Counted from the stretch's first letter, positions 10,745-22,140 are shown. The stretch: DNA of 64,000 bases from Hemicordylus capensis (GCF_027244095.1 NC_069657.1:307285674-307349673); one strand, 5' to 3'. Translations and numbers: made by a program. Notes: generated by a model not told the origin, from the sequence alone.

Positions 10745-10936
10745 GAAACAACAAACAAATAAGATGGATCCCTGTCCCCAAAGGGCTCACAATCTAAAAA
10801 GAAACATAAGATAGACACCAGCAACAGTCACTGGAGGTACTGTGCTGGGGTGGATAGGACCAGTTACTCTCCCTCTGCTAAATAAAGAGAATCACCACGT
10901 TAAAAAGTGCCTCTTTGCCAAGTTAGCAGGGGTTAA
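10745..10936 (-). repeat. L2-tailed SINE-like repeat
   Basis: ATGGATCCCTGTCCCCAAAG, AAGATAGACACCAGCAACAG and CTTTGCCAAGTTAGCAGGGG match the other copies closely. It directly abuts an L2 3' end on the plus strand. Confidence 0.7.
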
Positions 10937-10937
10937 G

Positions 10938-11345
10938 AGAATGCCTTCTTCACCATGATCCCCACCACCTGTTAAGATAATCTGGAGAGGATCGTCTGTG
11001 GTCGCTGCTAGCTCGTATGGCAGATATTGGGGAACGGGCATTCTTGTTGCTGCCCCTGGACTTTGGAATGCGCTCCCTGTTTAAATCAGAGCCTGCCCAT
11101 CTCTGGAAACTTTTTAAAAGGCACTGAAGACACATTTATTCACCCAGGCTTTTAATTAGATTCATGGTTTTATATTTTTAATGTTGGTTTCAAATGATTT
11201 TAATATTTAAATGATTTTAAATGTTTAATTGATTTAGTTTTGATTTGAATTGTTAATTGATTTTAATTGTTTTTATTTTGATGTAAGCCCTGAGCCATTT
11301 TTGGAAGGGCGGTATATAAATCGATCAATCAAACAAACGAACAAA
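10938..11345 (+). mobile_element. L2 LINE 3' end
   Basis: It encodes a decayed GERAFLLLPLDFGMRSLF-like end of the L2 reverse-transcriptase protein. GACACATTTATTCACCCAGG, GAGCCATTTTTGGAAGGGCG and GTATATAAATCGATCAATC follow, the standard L2 3' untranslated tail. Severely 5' truncated. Confidence 0.7.
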
Positions 11346-11987
11346 CAAAACTTGCTGACAGCTCTAGTTGCTTATTACTGGTAGGAGTTTGTTAGCTAGG
11401 TTGTTACCAGAAACAGGGTTAAAGCTCTAAACAATTACCATCTGTCTATGAGGAAAATTACTGGTATACTTCCTCACGGCTGGACAATTGATGGTATTTG
11501 TGTTTTGCATTCTGTTTTCATTTTTTCAAGAACTGTGGCGCTGTGCATTTGTTTTGCCACATTTTTTCTAGGTAATATCAGAAAGTGCTAAATTTTCTCC
11601 AGTAGCATGTGCATACGTTTAAAGACATTTAATAGGCTTCTTAGGGTTTTATTAATGATAGCTGAAGTATATGGGGTGTTTTATAACAATGAATTATTGT
11701 TATGGATGGAAAATCAGGGTGAAAGAGCAGCAAAAGCAGAAAGAACAGGGAAGAAAAACAACAGAAGCTGCTTCCAGTCAAGATCCAGCTATGGCTGATG
11801 GAAAAGTATTCTGCACAAAGATACCACTTCACAGGATGTAAAAAGCTAGAAAACAGAACAGTGGAGGACAGTAAAGGTTAACTAAGTTATTAAGTGATCT
11901 GAAGAACACTTCCAAAAATTTGGAGCAAGGCACACAAATAACAAATGTGACAACAAAGCAATAGAAGAGCATTTATGTCCAAAATTA

Positions 11988-13312
11988 TTAAAATTCTGGA
12001 CTTTTTAAAAAACCTGGATTTTTTTTAAAAAAAGCAGTTTGTACTTGCTCAACTTCAAAGCAGTTCCTGATGTTTTCCTTGAAAACAGTGGGTACATTCT
12101 CAAGATCATATCGTTGAGCTGGATAGCTTTGTTTTTCCACTTTAACTTGACTTGGAACTTGCACATGAGCAGTTCGTGATCTGTTCCACAATTGGCCCCC
12201 AGCCATGTTTTTGCTCTTATAACTGAGCTTTTACATCTCCTTGCAACAATGATGTAATCAATTTGATTTCTGTGTACTCCATCTGGTGATGTCCATGTGT
12301 ATAGGCACCACTTTGGTTGTATGAAGAATGTGTTAGCAATGAAGAGATCATTGGCTTGACAAAAACCAATAAGTCATTTTCCTGCTTCATTTCTGTTTCC
12401 TAGGATATACGGTCCAACTGTTTTCTTCTTTACCATTTCCAACTTTGGCATTCCAGTCTTCAACCACCACCAGCAAATCTTGCTTGCATGTTCTGTCAAT
12501 TTCAGACTGAAATTGAGCATAAAACTCATCAACTTCCTCTTCTTCTGCATCAGTCGTTGGGGCATAGACTTGAAGAACTGTCATGTTAAAGGGTTGTCCA
12601 TGAAATCTAATTGATATTAGTCAGTCACTGACTGCAATGAACCCAAGTACTGTCATTGTTATATCCTTCCTGACTATGAAAGCAACACTGTTCCTTCTAT
12701 GTTTCTCATGTCCTGAGTAGTAAACGGTTTGATTTTCTGACTGAAAGTGGCCTATTTTAGTCCACTTTAATTCACTGATGCCAAGATGTTGATCTATAGT
12801 TGATTCGTTTAATCTTTCACTTTGTCAAGCTTTCCCATATTCATGCTTCTGACATTCCACATTCTCATTGTAATTCTGTCTTTGTAGCATCTGATTTTCT
12901 TTTCCGACATGGCAACATCAGCCACTAGACGTCCAAAAGGCTTTAAGCTAACTATGTCATAAACACCACTGGTACTCTGAGAGATCCTCAGCTCTTCCTC
13001 AGTAGCATGTTGAGTGCCATCCAACCTGAGGGGCCCATCATCTGGCACTACATCGACAATCATTCTATTTTGTCTATCCATGTGGTTTTCTTGGTAAAAT
13101 ACAGGGGTAGTTTACCATGGCCTCTTTCCGTGCAGTATGAAATGATGCCTTTGTTGAGTTGATCACTGAAGTGATCGTCTGCCTCCAGCACCTTCCTATA
13201 TCGCTGCTGCCCAATATAGGTGCCTGTTTGCTTTAGCTGGACATCTGAGATGACTTTCACACTTTGGTTGACCCTACTGGGTGTATACCTCCTGGCGTAC
13301 TTCACTCATTCC
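11988..13312 (-). mobile_element. BovB (RTE) LINE, 5'/endonuclease half, inverted
   Basis: Read right to left this is the start of a BovB open reading frame: NVRSMNMGKLDKVKD, then VLQVYAPTTDAEEEEVDEFY and DWNAKVGNGKEENSW, then a decayed TWTSPDG..NQIDYI block. These are apurinic-endonuclease-like motifs of RTE LINEs. It ends around RYDLENVP, the linker before the reverse transcriptase. Several stops and frame shifts break it. It abuts the other half of the same kind of element in opposite orientation at about 13312, the layout expected from twin priming. Confidence 0.85.
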
Positions 13313-15082
13313 TTCCAGGAACATCCCCCCACCACAATCAAGCAGCATAGCATAGCTTCAAAGAACCGTTTTGAAGTTCTGAACTTCATTGACAGGGAAC
13401 CAGAGGAACTGTGGAATGAAATCAAAGAGGTTGTTAATGAAGAATGTGGAAAGAGACTGCCAAAGACCAAGAAACAGAAGAAAGCAAAATGGATGTCAGA
13501 ACAGATGGTGGAAATTGCCCAAAAGAGGAGAGAAGCCAAAGTCAAGAAAGATAAAGACCTCAGGAAGGAACTTAATAAGGAATTTCAGCAAGCTGTTAGA
13601 AGAGACAAGGAGCAATACTACAATGACATCTGTAAAGACCTTGAGGATGGAAATAGACACGAAAAAAGAAGGCAGGTTTTCCAAAAGTTCTCTGAACTTA
13701 GAGGGAGGTTCCAACCTCAGATTGGTATGTTATGGGATGCCAAAGGACAGATAGTAACTGATTCAGAGAAGATCAAATAGAGATGGAAAATCTGTACAGC
13801 AGGGATGTCAACATTCAAGATACTCTAGAAGATATTCCCTACTTGCAAGAACCTCTAGTACAGGAAGATGAAGTTAGATCAGCACTCTGGTTGTTACCAA
13901 GTCAGAAGTCTACAGGAACTGATGGAATAGCTACATAAATATGGCAAGCAACAGAAGAAAAATTAGTCAAGGTTCTAACCAAATGATGCCAGCAAATTTG
14001 GAGAACACCACAGTGGCCAACAGATTGGAAGAGGTCAGTCTACATACCCATACCAAAGAAAGGAGACTTAACAGATTGCGCAAACCATCGCACAATATCC
14101 TTAATTTCACATGCTAGCAAAATAATGCTCAGAATCATCCAACGCAGATTAGAGCCCTATGTAGAAAGGGAAATGCCGGATGTTTAAGCTGGTTTAAGAA
14201 AAGGCCAAGGAACAAGAGACATCATTGCTGATGCACACTGGATAACTGAGAAAGCCAAAGAATACCAGAAAGGAGTCAATATGTGCTTTCTTGACTACAG
14301 AAAAGCCTTTGATTGTGTTGGCCATGTCAAGCTGTGGAATTTCTTTCTTTCTTATCAGTTCAGTCGTGTCCAACTTTCGGTCACTCTATGGATCAATGCA
14401 TTCCATGCCATCCTATCTCATACAGCTTCCTTTAATTCCATTGTGGAATATCCTTAAGAAAATGGGACATTTTCCCATCTCATTGTTCTCATGATAAACC
14501 TATACAAAGGACAGGAAGCCACAGTCCAGACGGAACATGGTGAAACAGACTAGTTCCAGATCAGCAAAGGAGTAGGACATGGCTGCATACTTTCTCCTTC
14601 TTTATTCAATTTATATGCTGAACATATACTGAGAGAAGCTGGACTGGAAGAAGATGAGTGTGGTTTTAAAGATGGAAGAAGAAACATCAATAACTTGCAC
14701 TATGCTGATGACACCACTCCGATAGCTGAGAATGCTGATGATCTGCAAACTCTAGTAATGAAAGTCAAGGAGCACAGTGAAAAAATGAGACTACGACTAA
14801 ATGTCAAGAAGACAAAACTAATGGCAATGGGTACAGCAACCAGCCTCAGAATGGATAATGAAGACATTGACGTGGTGGATAGCTTCTGCCTTTTAGGATT
14901 GACCATCAACCTTAAAGGATCCAGCAGTCAAAAAATATGCTGCAGACTAGCACTTGCTGGGGATGCAATGAAGGCCTTGGAAAGAATATTTAGATGTTGT
15001 GACGTGTCTACACCTACAAAGACTGGAATCGTTCGGACACTGATTTTCCACATGACACTCTGGATGTGAAATCTGGGCTTTA
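13313..15082 (+). mobile_element. BovB (RTE) LINE, linker and reverse-transcriptase part
   Basis: It starts with RFEVLNFIDREPEELWNEI and continues with KKAKWMSEQMVEIAQKRREA, DWKRSVYIPIPKKGD, LISHASKIMLRIIQRRLEPY, CFLDYRKAFDC, a decayed KGVGHGCILSPSLFNLYAEH block, and HYADDTT, the catalytic YADD box of RTE reverse transcriptases. Several in-frame stops show it is dead. The frame stops matching at about 15082, where a SINE begins. A 101-bp insert (14341-14441) interrupts the region between the DY and YADD motifs. Confidence 0.88.
14341..14441 (-). mobile_element. Truncated RTE-tail SINE/LINE end nested in BovB
   Basis: The insert is flanked by the 8-bp duplication TGTGGAAT (14333-14340 and 14442-14449). 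It begins with a TTCTTTCTTTCTT tract and contains TCAGTTCAGTCGTGTCCAAC and a TGGATCAATGCATTCC segment, which resemble the 3' tail of RTE/BovB-type elements. The tract end lies left, so it is in minus orientation. Removing it restores the LINE reading around KLWN. Confidence 0.65.
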
Positions 15083-15324
15083 GGAACATAGGAAGCTGCC
15101 ATATACTGAGTCAGACCACTGGTCTATCTAACTCAGTATTGTCTTCACAGTGGCTTCTCCAAGGTTGCAGGGAGGAATCTCTCTCAGCCCTATCTTGGAG
15201 ACGCCAGGGAGGGAACTTGAAACCTTTTGCTCTTCCCAGAGCAGCTCCATCCCCTGAGGGGAATATCTTGCAGTGCTCACACATCTAGTCTCCCTTTCAT
15301 ATGCAACCAGAGAGGACCCTGCTT
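15083..15324 (-). mobile_element. 5S-headed SINE, head truncated
   Basis: The GGAACATAGGAAGCTGCCAT tail end lies left and the 5S-like head lies right but stops at ...CCTGCTTA. It is inserted where the plus-strand BovB reading frame ends and is followed at once by minus-strand BovB sequence. Confidence 0.85.
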
Positions 15325-15577
15325 ATTGATGTCGTAATCAAGTCCATCCGTCTTGCTGCTGGTCGTCCTCTTCTTCTCTTTCCTTCAACTTTTCCCAGCA
15401 TTATGGAGAGCTGGGTTTTTGCATAATGTGACCAAAGTATGAGAGTTTGAGCCTGGTCATTTGTGCCTTGTGTGAAAATTCTGGATTGATTTGTTCTATG
15501 ATCCATTGGTTTGTTTCGATGGTATCCTCAAAAGTCTTCTCCAGCACCAAAGTATTGACACAAAGGCGTCAATACAA
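15325..15577 (-). mobile_element. BovB C-terminal fragment, inverted
   Basis: On the minus strand it reads CIDAFVSILWCWRRLLRIP and then IMLGKVEGKRRRGRPAARR followed by MDLIT, the C-terminal segment of BovB after the reverse transcriptase. Its start lies within about ten codons of where the plus-strand BovB at 13313-15082 stops, so it may be the same element's 3' end turned round. Confidence 0.8.
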
Positions 15578-15630
15578 GCCGCTCTGGGAAGAGCAAACGG
15601 TTTCAAGTTCCCTCCCTGGCTTCTAGAGTT
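15578..15630 (+). repeat. Internal fragment of a 5S-headed SINE
   Basis: GCCGCTCTGGGAAGAGCA and the following AAGTTCCCTCCCTGGCTTCT match the middle of the 5S-headed SINE, in orientation opposite to the copy at 15083-15324. Confidence 0.6.
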
Positions 15631-15634
15631 TCTT

Positions 15635-15912
15635 CTAGTTTCAAGAGTGTTTTTAACCATATTGTACTTGCAAGAACTTGACTTTGAGCAAGTGACTGAT
15701 TGATTGATCAAGTGTCATCAAGTCAGTGTCAACTCCTAGCGACCACATAGATTCTCTCCAGGATGATTTGTCTTCAACTTGGCCTTTAAGGTCTATCAGT
15801 GGTGCATTCATTGAAGAGTTGACACTGACTTGATGACACTTAATCAATCAATCAGTCACTTGCTCAAAGTCAAGTTCTTGAGCAAGTAAAATATGGTTAA
15901 AAACACTCTATA
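15635..15912. repeat. Near-perfect inverted repeat (about 100-bp arms) around a BovB tail
   Basis: Arms at about 15635-15738 and 15815-15912 are reverse complements with few mismatches, sharing for example CTTGACTTTGAGCAAGTGAC and its complement. The 76-base loop is BovB 3'-terminal sequence (minus strand NAPLIDLKGQVEDKSSWRES) and each arm starts with the BovB tail plus a TGAT-type repeat. Confidence 0.8.
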
Positions 15913-18060
15913 TTGAACATGCCTGAGATAAATTTTACCATTTTAGATTAGTTTCAGTTATATTGCTTCTACAGCTCAGGGTTTTTTTACTTGACCTCCT
16001 CATACTCTTGTGTCAGAAGGTCTAGACTGGCTTTCTACTCTGGTTACAGAATGTCTTCAGCAAAGGGAACCTTGGCTCAAAACAAGAGAAGTGGATCAAT
16101 ACGATCTGTATCAATAACACTGCCCAGGGATGCCAACTATGGTTGGATGACAATTCCCATAATTTCTTACTATTGGCCAATGTGGCTGAAGATGATGGTG
16201 CTGCCATCCAACAATACCTATAGGGTTGAGGTTGGATACTCCAGCAATAGCCAGTACAGAGGGATTTGTTGCCCACATATTCAGTCATCAAGCTGAGGGA
16301 CATGTCCTGACTTGGTCACAATACTGGACTGGCAGGGTGATCTTGGTATTGGAGCTTCAATCCTTGGTAAGAGAGCACCCTAGGTTGCAGAAGTGAAGAA
16401 ACTGGGAGGACAATATGAATTGCATTACCAGCAGAATGTGGCTAATCAGTTTTCAGGAGTTACCACGGCATGGGGAGGCTGTTCTAAGGAATGAAAGCAA
16501 ACCATGAGAAATGCATGGAAGAAGTACATGATGTGACCATTGCAAAGTCTATTCTCTTGGAAAGCCAAATGGAATATGAGAGCATGTAAGGCAAACAGAA
16601 TTTGAAGGCTGACATAGAATAGCAGCGTGCAAAATGTTCTTTCTGTTTTCAGCAGTTTCTAAAATACTGTGAAGACAGATTGTGGAAGTAGGTACTTTTG
16701 ATTGAAAGTATGGAGAAAAAAGAATGTGGCCTAGATTAATTGTAGAGAGTTATGGTATAATGAATAATTAGACATCCTGACTAAATTACCTGATGGAAGT
16801 CCTGTTGAAATTAAGCAGACCTTTAGAGTAGTTCTTGAGTAGTAATATTGGGTAACTTAGCCTGGATCATGTCAGCCCATGATTTAGTAGGAAGACATGG
16901 GTATTACTAAAGGATGCAAAGGTGACATTTGAAGGAACGCCTAAATAATTAATAAATCTTAGGTATTCAGATAAGACAAAATTGCTTGATAAAATGTATC
17001 CTAGAATGACCTCAAAGGTTTTCAGAGACAGACAGAGATTACTGCTTCAAAGCCAATAACTCAGTTCTATATATCTTCTTCATCCATTTATCGGTGTGCA
17101 CAACACTACACATGTAATTCATAAAGGAACTGCAAATAACTCTTCCAGAAGGGCCTGAGACGGTTTGACTTCATCCAGGTGGACAACAAGTCAAAATAAA
17201 ATATATAGGTAATTTGTTCCTTCGTCACACACACACACACACGATGGATTGAAGTCATGTGTAGGCCTTCGCAATAACATTCAAGACTTTTGATGCCTAG
17301 CCAGAGGGCCATTGCACATTGACATCCTTCTTTGTGATATTGCAAACACTTCCATGGAAACCAAGTGGGATGATGCAAATAGATTGATGACTTCAAGTCA
17401 AACAAGCACCACAGACTCCAGGGGAACAAGGCCACCCAGGGTTCAGTGTATTTCAATGGCTGTAGACATTTAGTAATTAGCAATATAGATTAGGTTAGAG
17501 GAAAAATGATAAATAAAACAGAAGTGCCTTAAGCAGAATGGCCTTTGAAGAAATGTTTTCAGTTTTCTGTGTGACCTGTATTAATTGGTGCTGCATAAAA
17601 ATAGGTTTCTTTTAAAATGAACAATGCCTGTTTGTTCCTGCAGGCACAGAAAAAAGATAAGATCATCCTTTCTCCCCACATACTTTAATTCTTCTTGGAG
17701 AAAGGATTTTCCTTTGCCTGCTTGCTTCTTCCATAGCCTAGTTAATATAATAAATAGCTGACACATGGCTGCCCACAACTTTGTTTTTGTAACAAGTAAA
17801 ATGAAAAAGATGGTATTTTGCATGCTTAAATTCGTGGGCACTAATGTTTGGCAGCTAAAGTTGCTAAGAGGCATCTGGGAAGAAACTAAAATATCCAACT
17901 CTGAGGAGATATTTCCCTTTATTGTCTCAGTTTATGGAAACTAAAAATTTAAAAAAACCACAGTGGCAAGTTTTTGTGTGTGTGACAGGTGGTCTTACAA
18001 TGAATATTGTTTTTCAAGTCCTTGTATATATCAAACATTGTGACAATTGTGTGCAGGGAG
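15913..18060. other. Unassigned stretch
   Basis: Contains a decayed GGGATGCCAACTATGGTTGG-type short repeat at about 16125-16240 and a (CA)n at 17225-17242. A good-looking acceptor on the minus strand near 17643 leads only to a short frame, so no exon is called. Confidence 0.35.
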
Positions 18061-18345
18061 AATGTATGTTCATTGGCCAGGCTCCTGGCTGATGGAAAGA
18101 AGAGAGAGAGAGCCCAGTTGGCTGCTGAAGGAGGCAGCTGGGGGTGGATGGGCTGCACACGTGCCCTTCTTCTATTGGCTGGGAGCCCAACCTAGGGAAG
18201 GAGGAGGCATAGAGCAAGGCCAGCTGCTGAAGGAGGGGCTGGTGGGGGGGGGCTGCATGTGTGGCTTCCTTCCATTGGCTGGGAGCCCAGCTGATTGAAG
18301 GAGGAGGTGCAGAACCAGGCCAGCTGCAGAGGGAGGTAGCGGCAG
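18060..18345. repeat. GC-rich tandem repeat of about 100 bp carrying CCAAT boxes
   Basis: Three imperfect units share ATTGGCTGGGAGCCCA, CCAGCTGCTGAAGGAGG and GGGCTGCATGTGTG-type blocks. Reverse CCAAT boxes (ATTGG) fall at about 18072, 18174 and 18273. A (TG)n(CA)n tract follows at 18436. Confidence 0.7.
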
Positions 18346-18434
18346 CCGAAGCCCTTGCCAGGGAGCTCGGCGCCTCTTCTGGATGCTCCATGACTCCTCA
18401 GTGCAGGGCACAACAGGTTCTTTGAACCCCGCCC

Positions 18435-18435
<1 letters not shown>

Positions 18436-18465
<30 letters not shown>

Positions 18466-18480
18466 ACACACACACACACA
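18436..18480. repeat. (TG)n(CA)n compound microsatellite
   Basis: About 14 TG units followed by TACACACAC..., a self-complementary alternating purine-pyrimidine tract that could form a hairpin or Z-DNA. Confidence 0.9.
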
Positions 18481-18570
18481 TCCTGCCTTGTAGGCTATCT
18501 CTTATGAAATAGTACCAAACTCATCTCCTTTCTAATCCCATCTATATTGGATGACTAATGATTATCTCTG

Positions 18571-18812
18571 TTTACCCTTAAAGGTAAGTGTGCCATCAAG
18601 TCTATTTTGATCCCTGGAGGCCACAGATCCCTGTAGATTTCTTTGATAGAATACAGGAGGGGTTTACCATTGCCTCCTCCTGCACAGTATGAGATGATGC
18701 CTTTCAGCATCTTCCTATATCACTGCTGCCCGATATAATACCAGCGGGGATTTGAATCAGCAACCTTCTGCTTGTTAGTCAAGCATTTCCCTGCTGCGCC
18801 ACTTAAGGTGAC
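18571..18812 (-). mobile_element. tRNA-headed SINE with BovB-related body (Sauria-type)
   Basis: On the minus strand it starts with a tRNA-like head: an A-box-like GCGCAGCAGGGAAATGC and a B-box-like GGTTGCTGATTCAAATCC. The body (GGGCAGCAGTGATATAGGAA; AGGCATCATCTCATACTG; CAATGGTAAACCCCTCCTGT) and a GACTTGATGGCACAC tail follow. The body matches the BovB 5' region at about 13090-13220. This architecture fits the squamate Sauria SINE family, as I recall it. Confidence 0.75.
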
Positions 18813-20156
18813 TCCTGTTTACACTTAAGCATCCTTAAAAGGAAACATGCTTGTGGACAATGAGGTTGAGGGAGGCTTTTACCCCTAGCAGCTTGGGCAT
18901 TGGAGCCAACTTTGAAAAGGAATTCAACTCTTAGAATCCTGCAACAAATATGAGGATGGACCAAACTCTCAAAGATAACCTTTTTTAGAAATACCCCCCT
19001 TTCCTCTTCATTTGTCTAACTAAATGCCTGATTCCTATTTAAAACTTTTTTTATCTGTTGAGTCTAAACTGCCTCAAGCTCTATGTGCCTAAACTTATTT
19101 TATAAGCTACTGATGCATGGTTAGATTTTTTCACAGAGAGAACCCCTGCTCCATTGCTTGATTGAGATTAATTTTGAAAATGAACTAAGGGCCTGTTGAG
19201 GTGATGGAGGCCCCTAATGGTGATTTTTCTGCTAATGCAATGAGAGATACTACAATTTCAGTGGTCCCCTCACCCACCCAATTTTAATAGCAAATGCCTG
19301 GGGTGAGAGGCTGGGTGGTTGGCTGTTTTATTCTCTGCTAGGCCTTGAAAGATGTCTTCTGGTTTTCTCCTACTCTTAAGAAATAAATTCTTATGTAATT
19401 AGGTCTGAGAGGCAAACCACACAATCAGGAAACTATGCTTCTATTGCTGGACACTGTACAACTTCAGACTTTTGGTGAAGGAATTAATGCTTAAATATTT
19501 AAAGTTTTTAAATAGTCCCCACATACTCAAATTCGCAAATATAATGGGGACTACTAGGTCAGTTGGTTTTGGTAAAAGAAATAAACTTTTAAATTTAAAT
19601 TTAAATTTAAATTATACCTTTAAAACATGATCGTCTGTTGTAACTCTTTACCACCATGTCACCCAGAATTTAAAATATAAAACCCCCGTTTCACTATTTT
19701 TGAAGAAACGATAGAGTTGCTTTGATTTCTCCCCAACCATTATTGCACATTGTGGTTTTAGCAATGATGAAATGATTGCAACTGTCAAATCTCAAGAGTG
19801 ATGTTACTGACCTGTAGCATTTTGGTTTTAGCTATTGGATTCAATTTTCTAATAAAAAAATAATTGAAATAAAATGTGTGACCATTATTTTTTCCTTTGT
19901 GTAAAATAACTGCCCTTACATAAAACTAGCAAGAGGAGACTAGATTATTTTCCACACCAATTTATGTGTCCAACTTGCATTATATGATACAGTTCAGTCA
20001 CATTCATTTCTGGTATCACTCTACAGGCTTTATAGATCTGCGGTAAACTTGACTGAATGAGATCATGCAGTGAATGGGGATTTACCAATCATAGAAGTAA
20101 TTTGTTCAACTTTGCTATAGTCAAAATATTACTTGGTGGCTCTGTGGACTTATATG
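18813..20156. other. Unassigned A/T-rich stretch
   Basis: Nothing recognised apart from a short AAATTT tandem at 19587-19613. Confidence 0.4.
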
Positions 20157-21175
20157 TTTTATTTATTTATTTATTTAATATCCCACCCCTCCTTCAAGGA
20201 GCTCCAGTTGCCAAACCTTATTCTTTCGTTCATTTTTAATTTTATTCTCACAGCAACCTTATGAGGTAGGTTGGGCTGAGAGATAATGACTGTCTGAAAG
20301 TCACCCACAGGGATGGCCCAAGGTATTGCAGCACCTCAGGTGAGGCACCAAATGCTGTCTTGTCCCACATCCCTCATGGAGGCCATCTGCCTTTCAAAAC
20401 CAACCCTTCCAAACTTTGAAAATAACATGAGTGGGAGTGAGTGGGAAGTTTGAAGTAGCCACACAGGGGTGGAGCCATCATTGGGCAAACGGGTTCAAAG
20501 AACATGGGCTGCCACCCCCAGGGGTTGCGCCTCGCAGCCCCAGACATGCCCCCCACATCTGATGTCAGAAGTGGGAGGTTTATTTCACTCCCAAATGGGG
20601 ACACGCAGTCCTGTTTGGGAGACCGAAATCAGCCTGAGCTACGTTGGCAGCATGGCCGGAACAGCTCTCCCTGCCTTTAAAGCATGGGCATGCTGCCAAT
20701 GCAGTACAAGCCAATCTCCCTCCTAAATGGGGCCACACAACCCCATTTGGGAGGGAGACCATGCCCCTGCATCTGATGTCAGATGCATGGGGTGTGGCTA
20801 GCCAGCCTCCTGCATCTGACGTCAGACATGGGGGGCGGGGGGTCAGGGGCTGCAGCGACGGCCGAACACAGGCTACTGCCAGCCTGCCTCCACCACTGTA
20901 GCCACCTCATGCTTCTTGAAAACTCTGCAGGAAATGTGAAGAGATGTACTCCTTGCAAAGCGTGCAAGGGTCAGATCTGTCTGAAGACCTGCTCTGATGG
21001 TGGCACAGGCGGGCATCTTGTTGCCATCTTGGCCACCCCATAAATTCACCAATTGAGGCAACATCTCACTTTGCCTCATGAAAGGACTGCCCTTGTCACA
21101 CAATGAGTTTCACAGTTGAGTAGGGGGTCTCCAGATCCATTTCAAAACTTTCTCTATTACACCATACTGCCTCTT
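20157..21175 (-). mobile_element. MIR-like SINE split by a hAT element
   Basis: The left part (20157-20307) has the tail and core (AACCTTATGAGGTAGGTTGG; GAAAGTCACCCA). The right part (21096-21175) resumes with TCACACAATGAGTTTCACAG and runs to the head (CTATTACACCATACTGCC). Removing 20308-21095 restores one MIR copy. Confidence 0.7.
20308..21095. mobile_element. hAT-like element inserted into a MIR SINE
   Basis: The terminal sequences CAGGGATGGCCCAAGG and (reverse complement) CAAGGGCAGTCCTTTC are imperfect inverted repeats. The flanks GTCACCCA and GTCACACA agree at 7 of 8 bases, counting the last G as shared. The interior is GC-rich, with a TGACGTCA site at 20817-20824 and several TCTGATGTCAGA palindromes. 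Confidence 0.7.
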
Positions 21176-22140
21176 GGGGACCCTCTGACATTAATAAACT
21201 ACAAACTGAATTTTAGCTCATCCACTGAGCAAAATTAGATAATGATTGGTCTAGGTTATGACACAACATGAAGTATCATGTTCTTGAAACTAATGACAGA
21301 TGTTTCAAGGAAGCAAGAATAACTAGTAATGTGGGGTTTCAAGTGTTCTGATATCTATTGGGAGACAAATTCCACTAAGCCTTGAATCTCCAACAAATTC
21401 ATGGCATGTCCTACAGACAACATTCTCTTTCAGAAGGTGGGTAAAGGAACGAGGGGATCAGCTATCCTTGATCTGATACTAACCAATAGGAAAGAGTTGG
21501 TCAATGAGGCTGAAGCTGTGAGACTTTATTCTCTGAGAGAATTGTAATGCTCCAATCCTTGTTAAGGAAAGTGTTTTATAGCTGCTTCCCGTACAAAAAC
21601 AAAGTAGACATAGATTTAACTAAGAGTTGATTCAGAAACAACTCCGTTTTCTCCTGCTCCTTTCCTTCCCTTTTCCTTTCTTAAACCACCACCACACCAC
21701 TCTCTAAAGGATCCCCACTGGGACAAACAACTAAACAATAGAACATAAAAGATGCTGGATAGAATACAACAGAAAGCTACAGGAAAGCTTAATCCAGAGA
21801 GAGCTCTTTCAAGCTGTACCCAGTTAAGGTGTGATCATATAGGATGTGGCAGGCAGTAGTCAGTCATTCTGGGGTAGAGGGCAGTGTTTAGTGAAAGACC
21901 GGTTGTCCAGTATATTTTGAATAAAGTTGCTTAAATGTATTAAAAGGAGTCATAAAAAGGTGATCATAAAATAAACATTTTAATAAAATTAAAAAGATGG
22001 TTAATTGCTTGTCAGTCATCACAGTGTCTTTGCTTGCAAAGACACTCATTGAGAGCATTCATACAGTAAAAAAGTGAGCCCTTTCTCATGATTGGAGAAA
22101 GGGCTCAAAAGGGGAAAGAGGAGGAAGCCTTCAAAAGCTT

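Noticed and set aside
17581-17650. Minus-strand exon after a strong acceptor (TTTTTCTGTGCCTGCAG)
   Set aside because: Only 18 codons follow before a stop and there is no poly(A) signal or upstream partner exon.
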